Positions 36,702 through 45,508 of a stretch of 64,000 nt of DNA are shown piece by piece; position 1 is the stretch's first letter, and every line of letters begins with the position of its first letter. A model generated the notes under the pieces. The model did no database searches. It worked only from the letters and a program-made list of their open reading frames with translations, and was not told where the DNA came from. The DNA is taken from positions 5,952,001 through 6,016,000 of the forward strand of contig NZ_CP123228.1 of NCBI RefSeq assembly GCF_029855045.1, given 5' to 3'. The stretch comes from Piscinibacter sp. XHJ-5 (GTDB lineage: Bacteria; Pseudomonadota; Gammaproteobacteria; Burkholderiales; Burkholderiaceae_C). Position numbers and translations under genes: made by a program.

Positions 36702-37385
36702 TCAGAGCGCGCGCAGCGCCTCGATGACGGCCGTCGATTGCGCGACGGCGCCGAAAACACCGCCTTGCATCTGGATCATCTTCAGCGCGGCCTCATGGTT
36801 GCCGCGGTCCGTCGCGCCCGTGCAGTCGGCCAGCATCACGCACTCGAACCCGCGGTCGTTGGCTTCGCGCATCGTGGTGTGCACGCAGACGTCGGTCGTG
36901 ATGCCGGTCAGGATCAGGTTGCGGATGCCCCGCGTGTGCAGGATCAGCTCGAGATCGGTGGCGCAGAACGAACCCTTGCCCGGCTTGTCGATGACGGGCT
37001 CGCCGTCCACCGGTGCGAGCTCCGGGATGATCTCCCAGCCGGGCTCGCCGCGCACCAGGATGCGCCCACACGGACCTGCGTCGCCGATGCCGGCGCCGAT
37101 GCGCTGCGAGCGCCACCGCTTGTTGTCGGGCAGGTCGGCCAGGTCGGGGCGATGCCCTTCGCGGGTGTGGATCACGTGCAGTCCCACCTCGCGGGCCACC
37201 GTGAGCAAGGCCTTGATCGGCTCGATCGGCGCGCGCGTCAGCGACAGGTCGTAGCCCATCTTGTCGACGTAGCCGCCGATACCGCAGAAATCGGTCTGCA
37301 TGTCGATGATCACCAGCGCGGTGTTGCGCGGCGTGAGCTGACCGTCGTAGGGCCAGGCGTAGGGTTCGGCGCGGAGCGTGGGCAT
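36702..37385 (-). CDS. biuH: Biuret amidohydrolase
   Basis: 227 aa. Catalytic residues are Asp28 ([12 protein letters not shown]), Lys134 ([10 protein letters not shown]) and Cys167 ([18 protein letters not shown]), with Gln207. These are offset by exactly 8 from the Rhizobium BiuH residues I recall (D36, K142, C175, Q215). The N-terminal [19 protein letters not shown], the [10 protein letters not shown] block and [19 protein letters not shown] also read like BiuH. It hydrolyses biuret to allophanate and ammonia in the cytoplasm; AtzF encoded in the same run takes allophanate further. It sits 30-35 bp from both neighbours, between the two transporter gene sets. Confidence 0.9.
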   Translation of the reverse strand: MPTLRAEPYAWPYDGQLTPRNTALVIIDMQTDFCGIGGYVDKMGYDLSLTRAPIEPIKALLTVAREVGLHVIHTREGHRPDLADLPDNKRWRSQRIGAGIGDAGPCGRILVRGEPGWEIIPELAPVDGEPVIDKPGKGSFCATDLELILHTRGIRNLILTGITTDVCVHTTMREANDRGFECVMLADCTGATDRGNHEAALKMIQMQGGVFGAVAQSTAVIEALRAL

Positions 37386-37420
37386 CGAAAGCCTCCTTCA
37401 ATGGTCCAGACCGTCGGCGG

Positions 37421-38344
37421 TCATCGCGACAGCGTCAGCTCGACGGGCGCGCCCTTCAGCGAGCGCCGCGGCGAGCAGGTCGCCACGAGGATCGCCAGCG
37501 TGAGCGCATAGGGCACGGCATTGATCAGGTGGTGATAGCCGCCGCTGAGGCCCACCGATTGCAGCGCCGGGCCGATCGCGCCCGCGCCGCCGAACAGCAA
37601 TGCAGCCGCCAGGCAGGCGAGCGGTCGCCAGCGCGCGAAGATGACCAGCGCGACCGCGATGAGCCCCTGCCCGCTCGACAGCCCTTCGTTCCAGCTCCCC
37701 GGGTAGTACAGCGACAGGGAGGCGCCGCCCAGGCCGGCGATGAAGCCGCCCGTGGTGGTGGCGGCGATGCGTACGCGATTGACCGAATAGCCCAGCGCGC
37801 GCGCCGCGTCGGTCGAGTCGCCGGCCATGCGGACGACGAGACCGAAGCGTGTGTTGGCGAAGCCCCAGGCCATCAGAGCGGCCAGGGCCAGCCCGATCGG
37901 GAACAGCGCGTTGACGGCGAGTGCTGCCTGCACTGCAGGCGAGTCGCTCCACGCACCGAGCGCGATCGCCGGGATCTGCGGCGCCTGCGGCTGGATCAGC
38001 GGCTTGCCGAGATAGAACGCGAGCCCAGTGCCGAGCAGCATCAGCGCGATGCCGGTCGCGATGTCGGAGACCCGCGGCAGCGAGCACAGCAGGCCGTGCA
38101 GCAGCGCGAGCAGCGCGCCGCTCGCGCCGGCGGCCAGCACGCCGATCCACGGCGAGCCGCTCGTCCAGGCGCCGGCGAATCCCGCCATCGCCGAGAAGAC
38201 GAGGACGCCTTCCAGACCGAGGTTCACGCGGCCCGACTTCTCGGTGAGGCACTCGCCCAGGCTCACGAACAGAAACGGCGTGCCGACGCGGATCGCGCCG
38301 CCCAGCATCGCGAGCAGCAAGGTGCCCCAGGGCTCGACGTTCAT
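37421..38344 (-). CDS. BMP-type ABC transporter permease (second)
   Basis: 307 aa from ATG at 38344; a much longer frame upstream is an overlap artefact. Eight to nine membrane helices of the BPD_transp_2 (LIV/RbsC) family. Features include TEKSGRVNLGLEGVLVFSAM, a hallmark of BMP-family nucleoside permeases, and the loop ARALGYSVNRVRIAATTTGG. Overlaps the other permease by 4 bases. Confidence 0.9.
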   Translation of the reverse strand: MNVEPWGTLLLAMLGGAIRVGTPFLFVSLGECLTEKSGRVNLGLEGVLVFSAMAGFAGAWTSGSPWIGVLAAGASGALLALLHGLLCSLPRVSDIATGIALMLLGTGLAFYLGKPLIQPQAPQIPAIALGAWSDSPAVQAALAVNALFPIGLALAALMAWGFANTRFGLVVRMAGDSTDAARALGYSVNRVRIAATTTGGFIAGLGGASLSLYYPGSWNEGLSSGQGLIAVALVIFARWRPLACLAAALLFGGAGAIGPALQSVGLSGGYHHLINAVPYALTLAILVATCSPRRSLKGAPVELTLSR

Positions 38345-39447
38345 GCCGTGACCCTCCCGCTCGCCAGTCGCGGCCGCATCGGCATGGCGAGCCGCCAGGC
38401 GAACAGCCGCCCGCGCATGGCCTCGGCGCCGAGGATCGTCACGAAGGCGAAGCCCTGCAGCACCAGCACCGACGCATCGGGCAGGCCCATGCGCCGCTGC
38501 AGCAGGCTGCCGGCCGCGGCGAAGCCGCCGAACAGGATGGCCACCGGCGGGATGGCCCACGGGTTGTGGCGCGCCACGAAGGACACCAGGATGCCCGTGT
38601 AGCCGAAGCCGGCGAGCACCGACGCGTTGGCCGAGGTGTGCACCGCCGCGACTTCGATCGCGCCGGCCAGGCCTGCGCATGCCCCGCCCGCCGCGCAGGC
38701 CAGCACGATCAGCCGGTTCGCCGCAAGCCCGACGCCGCGGGCGGCGCGCACGTTGCCGCCGACCACGCGCACCGCAAAACCCGGCACGCTGAAGCTGAGC
38801 CACACGCCGGCCGCCACGCAGGCGACGAGGCCGAAGGCCAGTCCCCAATGCACATCGCCGAGCATGCCGTCCGGAACGATGGCGCCGATGCGAAGGCTCT
38901 CTTCGAGCGGCGGCGTCGACGGCTTGTTGAGACTCGCCGGATCGCGCATCGGGCCCTCCACGAAATGGCGGAAAAGCGCCAGCGCGATGTAGCCGAGCAG
39001 CAGGCTCGAGATGGTCTCGTTGACACCCCGCCATTGGCGAAGCAGGCCCGCCAGGGCGACCCAGGCCGCGCCGCACGCCGCCCCGCTCGCCAGCACCACT
39101 GCACTGCCCGCAGCGCCGTGCGGCAGCGGCAGCAGCAGGGGCAGCGCGGCACAACCCAGCGCGCCGAGCGCGAAGGCGCCTTCGCCGCCGATGACCACCA
39201 GCCCGGCACGCGCCGGCAACGCGACGGCCAGGCCGGTGAGCATCAGCGGCGCCGCACGCAACAGCGTGTTCTGCCATGAGAAGCTGTCGCCGAAGGCGCC
39301 GCGAAACAGCAGCGCCCAGGCGTCGACAGGACTGTGGCCGCCGAACCAGACGAACACGCCGAAGCAGAGCAGCGCGGCCGCAAGAGCAACGACGGGCAGC
39401 AGAACCGCCTCCGCCGGACCCTGCCAGGAACGCGCCGCGTCGTTCAT
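38341..39447 (-). CDS. BMP-type ABC transporter permease (first)
   Basis: 368 aa, eight or more membrane helices, BPD_transp_2 family. VVIGGEGAFALGALGCA matches the conserved GxEG block and VNETISSLLLGYIALAL the N-E-T-I-S-S block typical of YufP-like permeases. The ATPase contact region is VVGGNVRAARGVGLAANRLI. Pairs with the permease at 37421-38344 and the ATPase at 32483-34024. Begins 3 bp after the binding-protein stop. Confidence 0.9.
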   Translation of the reverse strand: MNDAARSWQGPAEAVLLPVVALAAALLCFGVFVWFGGHSPVDAWALLFRGAFGDSFSWQNTLLRAAPLMLTGLAVALPARAGLVVIGGEGAFALGALGCAALPLLLPLPHGAAGSAVVLASGAACGAAWVALAGLLRQWRGVNETISSLLLGYIALALFRHFVEGPMRDPASLNKPSTPPLEESLRIGAIVPDGMLGDVHWGLAFGLVACVAAGVWLSFSVPGFAVRVVGGNVRAARGVGLAANRLIVLACAAGGACAGLAGAIEVAAVHTSANASVLAGFGYTGILVSFVARHNPWAIPPVAILFGGFAAAGSLLQRRMGLPDASVLVLQGFAFVTILGAEAMRGRLFAWRLAMPMRPRLASGRVTA

Positions 39448-39450
39448 CGC

Positions 39451-40569
39451 CTAGACCGTGCCGACAACGCCTTCGACCAGGTAGTTCATCGATTCGAGCT
39501 CGAGGTCGGTCTGCTTCAACACCTTGCCGGCCGGGATGACGACCTTGCCGGTGTTGTCCTTCAGCGCGCCCTTGAAGATGTCGAACTGGCCCGCGACCAT
39601 CTGCGCGCGCACCGCATCGGCCTGCTTGCGCGCGGCCTCGCTCACCATGGCGCCGTAGGGCGAGTTCTTGACGAAGCCGTCCTTCAGGCCGCCGCGGACG
39701 AAATTCGGATGCGGCTTGCCGCTGCGCGCCGCCTCGACGATCTGCTTGTAGGCCGTCGCCCAGTTCCACTCGGCGCCGGTGAGATAGGCGTTGGGGGCGA
39801 GCTTGGCCTGGCTCGCGTGGTAGCCGCAGACCAGCTTGCCGCGCTTGGCGGCCGTCTCGACGATGACCTTGGGGCCGTCCACGTGCATCGTCAACACGTC
39901 GATCCCGTGGTCGGCGAGGCTGTTCGTCGCCTCCGCCTCCTTGACCGCCATCGACCAGTCGCCGGTGAAGATCACCGTCGTCGTGACGTCGGGACGGACG
40001 GAGCGCGCCCCCAGGGTGAAGGCGTTGATGTTGCGCAGCACCTGCGGAATGGGCTTGGCCGCGATGAAGCCCAGCTTCCTGGACTTCGTCATGTGGCCGG
40101 CGACGACGCCGTTGAGGTACTGGGCCTCGTCGATGTAGCCGAAGAAGCTGCCGGCGTTCCTCGGATGCTTGGCTTCGTTCCAGAGTCCGCCGCAGTGCGC
40201 GAATCGGATGCTCGGATTCTTCGCCGCCACCGCCAGCACGTGGGGATCGAAGTAGCCGAAGGAGGTGGGGAACAGCAGCGTTGCGCCGTCCTGCACGATC
40301 ATGCCCTGCATGGCCTTCTGCACGGCCACCGTCTCGGGCACGTTCTCTTCCTCGACGATCTTGATGCCCGGCAGCGCCTTCACCGCCGCGGCGCCCTCGG
40401 CATGCGCCTGGTTGTAGCCGTAGTCGTCGCGCGGGCCGACGTAGATGAAGCCCACGGTGACCGGCTTGCCCTGTGCCAAGGCCGCGCCCCACCCCATCGT
40501 CGCCGTCCCCGCTGCGAGGGCCGTCGCGCCCTTCAGCCACTCCCGTCGATCCCATTGCCGGTCTGTCAT
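39451..40569 (-). CDS. BMP-family ABC substrate-binding protein
   Basis: 372 aa from ATG at 40569 with AGAGGAGC upstream. The N-terminus DRREWLKGATALAAG has a twin-arginine-like motif, cleaved probably after AALAQ (about residue 33). The mature part has the BMP/PnrA-like start VTVGFIYVGPRDDYGYNQAH and later EWNWATAYKQIVEAARSG. BMP proteins usually bind nucleosides or purines; homologues beside amidases may bind ureides. It is the first gene of the twelve-gene run, so the 342-bp upstream region is where the run's promoter should be. Confidence 0.91.
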   Translation of the reverse strand: MTDRQWDRREWLKGATALAAGTATMGWGAALAQGKPVTVGFIYVGPRDDYGYNQAHAEGAAAVKALPGIKIVEEENVPETVAVQKAMQGMIVQDGATLLFPTSFGYFDPHVLAVAAKNPSIRFAHCGGLWNEAKHPRNAGSFFGYIDEAQYLNGVVAGHMTKSRKLGFIAAKPIPQVLRNINAFTLGARSVRPDVTTTVIFTGDWSMAVKEAEATNSLADHGIDVLTMHVDGPKVIVETAAKRGKLVCGYHASQAKLAPNAYLTGAEWNWATAYKQIVEAARSGKPHPNFVRGGLKDGFVKNSPYGAMVSEAARKQADAVRAQMVAGQFDIFKGALKDNTGKVVIPAGKVLKQTDLELESMNYLVEGVVGTV

Positions 40570-40620
40570 CGATCGCTCCTCTGCTGGTGTCGGTGCGTAT
40601 GCACGCATCTGGTGTGCCGG

Positions 40621-40632
40621 TTGGTATACAAG
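40621..40632 (-). promoter_or_regulatory. Candidate GntR-family operator before the urea-condensate operon
   Basis: TTGGTATACAAG is a near-palindrome around GTATAC and contains T-N-G-T-N-N-A-C-N-A, similar to sites of FadR/FCD-type GntR regulators. It lies 52 bp before the first gene's ATG, where it would overlap or adjoin a promoter. The cluster's own GntR gene makes it a logical ligand-responsive site. I saw no second copy nearby. Confidence 0.45.
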
Positions 40633-40772
40633 CAACGATCGGGCCAACGGACGACCGGATCGGCGCAGCAGGCGCCCATCGCTGGAGTTCGCCTCGGTGG
40701 ACGAGCGACAGCTCGGCCCGAGGGCGTGCCGTACGCGTCCCGGCATGCGGCCGCAGGACGCCCGCATTTCGG

Positions 40773-40801
40773 GATCGATGCCCCGCGCCGGGGCATCGAT
40801 C
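40773..40801. repeat. Perfect 29-bp palindrome between the operon and the next gene
   Basis: GATCGATGCCCCG and its exact reverse complement CGGGGCATCGATC (13-bp arms) surround CGC. It sits 204 bp upstream of the BMP binding-protein start and 111 bp before the gene at 40912. There is no T tract, so it is not a standard terminator; a dimeric-protein binding site or cruciform-prone element is likelier. The rest of the 342-bp gap has no gene. Confidence 0.6.
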
Positions 40802-40828
40802 GGGCACCAGCGCCCACGGCGAACCCGG

Positions 40829-40866
40829 CATAATCCGATCCATTCGGCTCCCCACGGAGCCGTTTT
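40829..40866 (+). promoter_or_regulatory. -10-like hexamer followed by a leader hairpin
   Basis: CATAAT at 40829-40834 could be a -10 box for the gene at 40912. Right after it, CGGCTCC-CCAC-GGAGCCG (40845-40862) plus TTTT forms a terminator-like hairpin at the start of the presumed leader. It may attenuate transcription, or terminate readthrough. No strong -35 is visible. Confidence 0.3.
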
Positions 40867-40911
40867 GCTCTCGGCCTTTCCCGTTTCCTCAACAGCCACT
40901 GGATCTACACC

Positions 40912-41289
40912 ATGTACCGCTGTGCCCTCGCTACCGCGGCAGCCATCTGCCTGGTCGCGCCCGCGGCCGCTCAGCAGCGAGCCTTCCCCCAGAACGCCTT
41001 GCGCGGCGCGCTCGTGCTGACATCGACATCGGACGCCACGCTGAACGGGAAGCCGGCGCGCCTCGCGCCAGGCCTGCGCATCCGAGGCCAGGACAACATG
41101 CTGGCCATGTCGGGCTCTCTGCTGGGAGCCAAGCTGCTGGTGAACTACACCGTCGACATGCAGGGCCTGGTGAAGGACGTCTGGGTCCTGACTCCGGACG
41201 AAGCGGCGAAGAAGCCGTGGCCGGTCACCGCGCAGGAAGCCCAGGCCTGGAGCTTCGACCCGGTGGCGCAAGTCTGGACCAAGCCGTGA
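40912..41289 (+). CDS. Conserved hypothetical exported protein
   Basis: 125 aa. The Sec signal peptide [20 protein letters not shown] is probably cleaved after AAAQ (about residue 21), leaving a small soluble domain rich in beta-like segments ([37 protein letters not shown]). No Cys pair or known motif. It starts 19 bp before miaB and may share its transcript, though no functional link is evident. Family known to me only as a hypothetical in Burkholderiales. Confidence 0.75.
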   Translation: MYRCALATAAAICLVAPAAAQQRAFPQNALRGALVLTSTSDATLNGKPARLAPGLRIRGQDNMLAMSGSLLGAKLLVNYTVDMQGLVKDVWVLTPDEAAKKPWPVTAQEAQAWSFDPVAQVWTKP

Positions 41290-41308
41290 GCCGGCCGGAG
41301 GTCGCCAA

Positions 41309-42661
41309 ATGAGCAAGAAGGTGTACATCAAGACCTTCGGCTGCCAGATGAACGAGTACGACTCGGACAAGATGGCAGACGTGCTGCATGCCGCCCAAGG
41401 CTACGAGCCGACCGCCGATGTGGAGCAGGCGGACCTGATCCTGTTCAACACCTGCTCGGTGCGCGAGAAGGCGCAGGAGAAGGTGTTCAGCGACCTGGGT
41501 CGCGTGAAGCACCTCAAAGCCAAGGGCGTGATGATCGGCGTGGGCGGCTGCGTGGCGAGCCAGGAGGGCGCGGCCATCATCGAGCGCGCGCCGTATGTCG
41601 ACGTCGTCTTCGGCCCGCAGACCCTTCACCGGCTGCCCGACATGCTGTCACGCCGCGTGCAGCAGCGCCGGCCGCAGGTCGACATCAGCTTTCCGGAGAT
41701 CGAGAAGTTCGACCACCTGCCGCCGGCGCGCGTGGACGGTGCATCGGCCTTCGTCTCCATCATGGAAGGCTGCTCCAAGTACTGCAGCTACTGTGTCGTG
41801 CCGTACACCCGCGGGGAAGAGGTCTCGCGGCCGTTCGACGACGTGCTGGTCGAGGTGGCGGGGCTCGCCGACCAGGGCGTCAAGGAAGTCACCCTGCTCG
41901 GGCAGAACGTCAACGCCTACCGGGGCGCCATGGGCGACACCGCGGAGATCGCCGACTTCGCGCTGCTGATCGAATACGTGGCGGACATCCCCGGCATCGA
42001 GCGCATCCGCTACACGACGAGCCATCCGAACGAATTCACGCAGCGCCTGATCGACGTCTACGCAAAGGTCCCGCAGCTCGTGAACCACCTTCACCTGCCC
42101 GTGCAGCACGGCAGCGACCGCATCCTCATGGCCATGAAGCGCGGCTACACGGCCATGGAATACAAGAGCACGGTCCGCAAGCTGCGCGCGATTCGGCCCC
42201 ACATCCGGCTGTCGACCGACTTCATCGTCGGCTTCCCCGGCGAGACGGAGGACGACTTCGCCAAGACGATGAAGCTGATCGACGACGTCGGATTCGATGC
42301 CAGCTTCAGCTTCGTCTTCAGCGCACGGCCCGGCACGCCCGCGGCGGCCCTGCACGACGACACTGCGCAAGAGGTGAAGCTGCGGCGGCTGCAGAAGCTG
42401 CAGGCGGTGATCGAAGACAACGCCAGGCGCATCAGCGCGTCGCTGGTCGGCACGGCGCAGCGCATCCTCGTCGAGGGCCCTTCGCGCAAGGACAAGAGCG
42501 AGCTGATGGGCCGCACCGAGTGCAACCGCATCGTCAACTTCAAGGGCCAGCCACGCCTCATCGGCCGCATGATCGACGTGACGATCACCGAGGCCTATCC
42601 GCATTCGCTGCGAGCGGAAGTGCAGCTGAACGAGGACGTCTCGCTGCGCGGCTGGCGCTAG
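41309..42661 (+). CDS. miaB: tRNA-2-methylthio-N6-dimethylallyladenosine synthase
   Basis: 450 aa. A radical-SAM methylthiotransferase acting on tRNA position 37. The N-terminal UPF0004 domain binds one cluster ([34 protein letters not shown] give its three Cys). The radical-SAM core has CSKYCSYC (C-x3-C-x2-C) near residues 155-162. A C-terminal TRAM domain (about 380-445) begins ...[20 protein letters not shown]. Start ATG at 41309 with CCGGAGG upstream. Confidence 0.97.
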   Translation: MSKKVYIKTFGCQMNEYDSDKMADVLHAAQGYEPTADVEQADLILFNTCSVREKAQEKVFSDLGRVKHLKAKGVMIGVGGCVASQEGAAIIERAPYVDVVFGPQTLHRLPDMLSRRVQQRRPQVDISFPEIEKFDHLPPARVDGASAFVSIMEGCSKYCSYCVVPYTRGEEVSRPFDDVLVEVAGLADQGVKEVTLLGQNVNAYRGAMGDTAEIADFALLIEYVADIPGIERIRYTTSHPNEFTQRLIDVYAKVPQLVNHLHLPVQHGSDRILMAMKRGYTAMEYKSTVRKLRAIRPHIRLSTDFIVGFPGETEDDFAKTMKLIDDVGFDASFSFVFSARPGTPAAALHDDTAQEVKLRRLQKLQAVIEDNARRISASLVGTAQRILVEGPSRKDKSELMGRTECNRIVNFKGQPRLIGRMIDVTITEAYPHSLRAEVQLNEDVSLRGWR

Positions 42662-42939
42662 CGTCGGCCGGGCCCGAAGGCCCGCCACCACAAGGTCAGC
42701 GCGCAGGCGAGGACCATGGCGCCGTAGGTGGCCATCTTGCCGTCGCGACCCAGCACCAGCAGGCCGACGGTGCCCACCACCGCCGCACAGCCCGACGACC
42801 ACAGCCACAGGCGCGCCCACGACACGCCCTTCAGATCGCGCAGCCACAGCAGCTTGGCCATCGCCGAGGCGAACAAGCCGATGCCGGCGGCCGGCGCATA
42901 GAAGTTGAGCAAGTGCCAGAGGCCGCCGAGGAAGTCCAA
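42658..42939 (-). CDS. Small three-helix membrane protein
   Basis: 93 aa if it begins at TTG 42939, giving [16 protein letters not shown]; no ATG is available and no ribosome site is clear, so the start is tentative. Three hydrophobic helices ([55 protein letters not shown]). It overlaps the miaB end by 4 bases on the opposite strand. I recognise similar short proteins near hemA in related genomes, without a function. Confidence 0.6.
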   Translation of the reverse strand: MDFLGGLWHLLNFYAPAAGIGLFASAMAKLLWLRDLKGVSWARLWLWSSGCAAVVGTVGLLVLGRDGKMATYGAMVLACALTLWWRAFGPGRR

Positions 42940-43038
42940 AGGGGAAAAACCGGGTAAGACGTGAGATCGGACCTGATCTGGCGCAAGCCCGGCACGGGGC
43001 TTTGGGCAACGCTCAAGTCCTTGAATGGCAACGAATTT

Positions 43039-43044
43039 TATAAT
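43039..43044 (+). promoter_or_regulatory. Perfect -10 hexamer six bases before the hemA start
   Basis: TATAAT at 43039-43044 is separated from the hemA ATG (43051) by six bases only, so transcription would begin at or next to the start codon. A -35 hexamer is not convincing. A GAGG also lies between them, so an upstream promoter with a normal leader remains possible. Confidence 0.5.
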
Positions 43045-43050
43045 CGAGGC

Positions 43051-44346
43051 ATGAGTGTCCTGGCTCTCGGTCTGAACCATGCGACGGCGCCGCTGGACCT
43101 GCGCGGCCGCTTTGCGTTCTCGAACGAGCAACTCGTGCCGGCGCTCCAGGCCTTCCGCGAGCGCGTGCAGCGAGCGCCCGAGGCCGCTCTGGTCTCCACC
43201 TGCAACCGCACCGAGCTCTATGTCGCCGGCGAGCCGGGCGATGCTTCCGCATTGCTGACGCCGGCGGTCGACTGGCTGGCCGAGGTGGGCGGCGTCGGCA
43301 GCCACACGCTGCGCGATCACGCGTACGTGCTGCAGGGCGGCGCGGCTGCCCGGCACGCGTTTCGCGTCGCCAGCGGTCTCGACTCGATGGTGCTCGGCGA
43401 GCCGCAGATCCTGGGGCAGATGAAGCAGGCGGTGCGCGAAGCCGACACGGCCGGCACGCTGGGCACGACGCTGCACCAGATGTTCCAGCGGTCGTTTGCC
43501 GTCGCCAAGGAAGTGCGCACCTGCACCGAGATCGGCGCGCACTCCATCAGCATGGCCGCCGCATCGGTGCGCCTGGCTTCGCAGCTGTTCGAAGACCTGC
43601 GGGAGCTGAAGGTGCTGTTCGTCGGCGCGGGCGAGATGATCGAGCTGGTCGCCACGCACTTCGCCGCCAGGACGCCGCGCGCGCTGGCCGTGGCCAATCG
43701 CACACTCGAACGCGGCGAGAAGCTCGCCGTGCGCTTCGGCGCCGAAGCGCTGCGCCTGGCCGATCTGCCGCAGCGCCTGGCCGACTTCGACGTCGTCGTG
43801 TCGTGCACGGCGAGCTCGCTGCCGATCATCGGCCTGGGTGCCGTCGAGCGTGCGCTGAAAGCACGCAAGCACCGTCCGATGTTCATGGTCGACCTGGCGG
43901 TGCCGCGCGACATCGAGCCCGAAGTGGCGCGGCTGCGCGATGTCTATCTCTACACAGTCGACGATTTGTCGGCGCTGGTCCAGATCGCCGGCGAAAAGCG
44001 CCAGGCCGCGGTGGAACAGGCCGAGGCCATCATCGAGACCGGCGTGCAGGGCTTCGTGCATTGGCTCGACCAGCGGGGCACCGTACCGCTGATCCAGGCT
44101 CTCAACGCGCAGGCCGACGATTGGCGTGCCGGGGAGATCGCGCGCGCCCGCAAGCTGTTGGCCAAGGGCGAGGACGTCGAGGCGGTGCTGGACGCGCTGT
44201 CGCGCGGGCTCACACAGAAGATGTTGCACGGGGCGCTCGCCGAGCTGCATGCGGCCGACGGCGAGCAGCGCGCCCAGCTCGCGCAGACGGTGTCGCGCCT
44301 GTTCCTGCGCGGCGCGGCGCGCACTCCCGGCGACAACCAGCGTTAG
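43051..44346 (+). CDS. hemA: Glutamyl-tRNA reductase
   Basis: 431 aa from ATG at 43051. It makes glutamate semialdehyde from Glu-tRNA for haem synthesis. Motifs are [16 protein letters not shown], the active-site Cys in STCNRTELY (about residue 51), and [17 protein letters not shown]. The NADPH-binding [14 protein letters not shown] and a C-terminal dimerisation helix region ([18 protein letters not shown]) are also seen. A perfect -10 box sits 6 bases upstream. prfA follows after 76 bp, a common hemA-prfA-prmC order. Confidence 0.97.
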   Translation: MSVLALGLNHATAPLDLRGRFAFSNEQLVPALQAFRERVQRAPEAALVSTCNRTELYVAGEPGDASALLTPAVDWLAEVGGVGSHTLRDHAYVLQGGAAARHAFRVASGLDSMVLGEPQILGQMKQAVREADTAGTLGTTLHQMFQRSFAVAKEVRTCTEIGAHSISMAAASVRLASQLFEDLRELKVLFVGAGEMIELVATHFAARTPRALAVANRTLERGEKLAVRFGAEALRLADLPQRLADFDVVVSCTASSLPIIGLGAVERALKARKHRPMFMVDLAVPRDIEPEVARLRDVYLYTVDDLSALVQIAGEKRQAAVEQAEAIIETGVQGFVHWLDQRGTVPLIQALNAQADDWRAGEIARARKLLAKGEDVEAVLDALSRGLTQKMLHGALAELHAADGEQRAQLAQTVSRLFLRGAARTPGDNQR

Positions 44347-44422
44347 CGACGTCCGCCAGCCCGGGCGGTGATGTCTTGCGTGAGCTTCGCGCGGTGTTCC
44401 CAGCCCTTTCGACGAGCACCTC

Positions 44423-45508
44423 ATGAAAGATTCCCTGCGTCAACAGTTCCAGCGCCTCGCGATGCGGCTCGACGAACTCGATGCGACGCTGTCCGACCCG
44501 ACCATCGCCGGGGACATGAAGCGCTTTCGCGACCTGACGCGCGAGCATGCCGACGTGTCGGGCGTCGTCGAGCGCTTCCGCCGATTCGAGCGGCGCGAGC
44601 ACGACCTGGCCGGTGCGCGCGAGATGCTCGCCGACCCCGACATGGCCGACATGGCGCAGGAGGAGGTGGCTGCGGCGCAAGGCGACATCGAGCGCCTGCA
44701 CCTGGAACTGCAGACCGCCCTGCTGCCGCGCGATCCCGACGATGCGCGCAATGCCTTCCTGGAGATCCGCGCGGGAACCGGCGGCGACGAATCGACCCTG
44801 TTCGCTGCCGACCTCGCGCGCATGTACCTGCGTTACGCCGAACGACGCGGCTGGCGCACCGAGGTCTTGTCGGAGAGCATCAGCGACCTGGGCGGCTACA
44901 AGGAAGTGGTGTTCCGCATCGAAGGCGAAGCGGTCTACGGACGGCTCAAGTTCGAGTCGGGCGGTCACCGCGTCCAGCGCGTGCCGGCCACCGAAACGCA
45001 GGGCCGCATCCACACCAGCGCCTGCACCGTCGCCGTCCTGCCCGAACCGGACGAAGCCGAGGAGGTGCAGCTCAATCCCGCGGAGCTGCGCATCGACACC
45101 TTTCGCGCCAGCGGCGCAGGCGGACAGCACGTCAACAAGACCGACAGCGCGATCCGCATCACCCACCTGCCCACCGGCATCGTCGCGGAATGCCAGGATG
45201 ACCGCTCCCAGCATCGCAACAAGGCGAAGGCGATGGCGGTGCTTGCAGCACGCCTGCGCGAGAAGGACCGGGCGGAGCGCGCGGCCAAGGAGGCGGCGAC
45301 GCGAAAGGGATTGATCGGCAGCGGCGACCGCAGCGACCGCATCCGCACCTACAACTTCCCGCAGGGCCGTCTCACCGATCACCGCATCAACTTGACGCTG
45401 TACAAACTGCAATTCATCCTCGATGGCGACCTCGACGAAGTGATCGACGCGCTCGACGCCGCACGCGCCGCGCAGCAACTGGCGGCGCTGGAGAGCGGCG
45501 AGGCATGA
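44423..45508 (+). CDS. prfA: Peptide chain release factor 1
   Basis: 361 aa. Recognises UAA and UAG. The tripeptide PAT in [15 protein letters not shown] reads the stop codon and the GGQ motif in [16 protein letters not shown] triggers peptide release; its Gln is the target of the PrmC enzyme encoded next. The stop overlaps the prmC start by 4 bases (ATGA), consistent with coupled synthesis of enzyme and substrate. Confidence 0.98.
   Translation: MKDSLRQQFQRLAMRLDELDATLSDPTIAGDMKRFRDLTREHADVSGVVERFRRFERREHDLAGAREMLADPDMADMAQEEVAAAQGDIERLHLELQTALLPRDPDDARNAFLEIRAGTGGDESTLFAADLARMYLRYAERRGWRTEVLSESISDLGGYKEVVFRIEGEAVYGRLKFESGGHRVQRVPATETQGRIHTSACTVAVLPEPDEAEEVQLNPAELRIDTFRASGAGGQHVNKTDSAIRITHLPTGIVAECQDDRSQHRNKAKAMAVLAARLREKDRAERAAKEAATRKGLIGSGDRSDRIRTYNFPQGRLTDHRINLTLYKLQFILDGDLDEVIDALDAARAAQQLAALESGEA

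Noticed and set aside
28890..40569. Genomic island inserted at tRNA-Met
   Set aside because: No integrase, no direct repeat of the tRNA end found at the other side, and base composition looks like the neighbours; kept only as a question in the findings.
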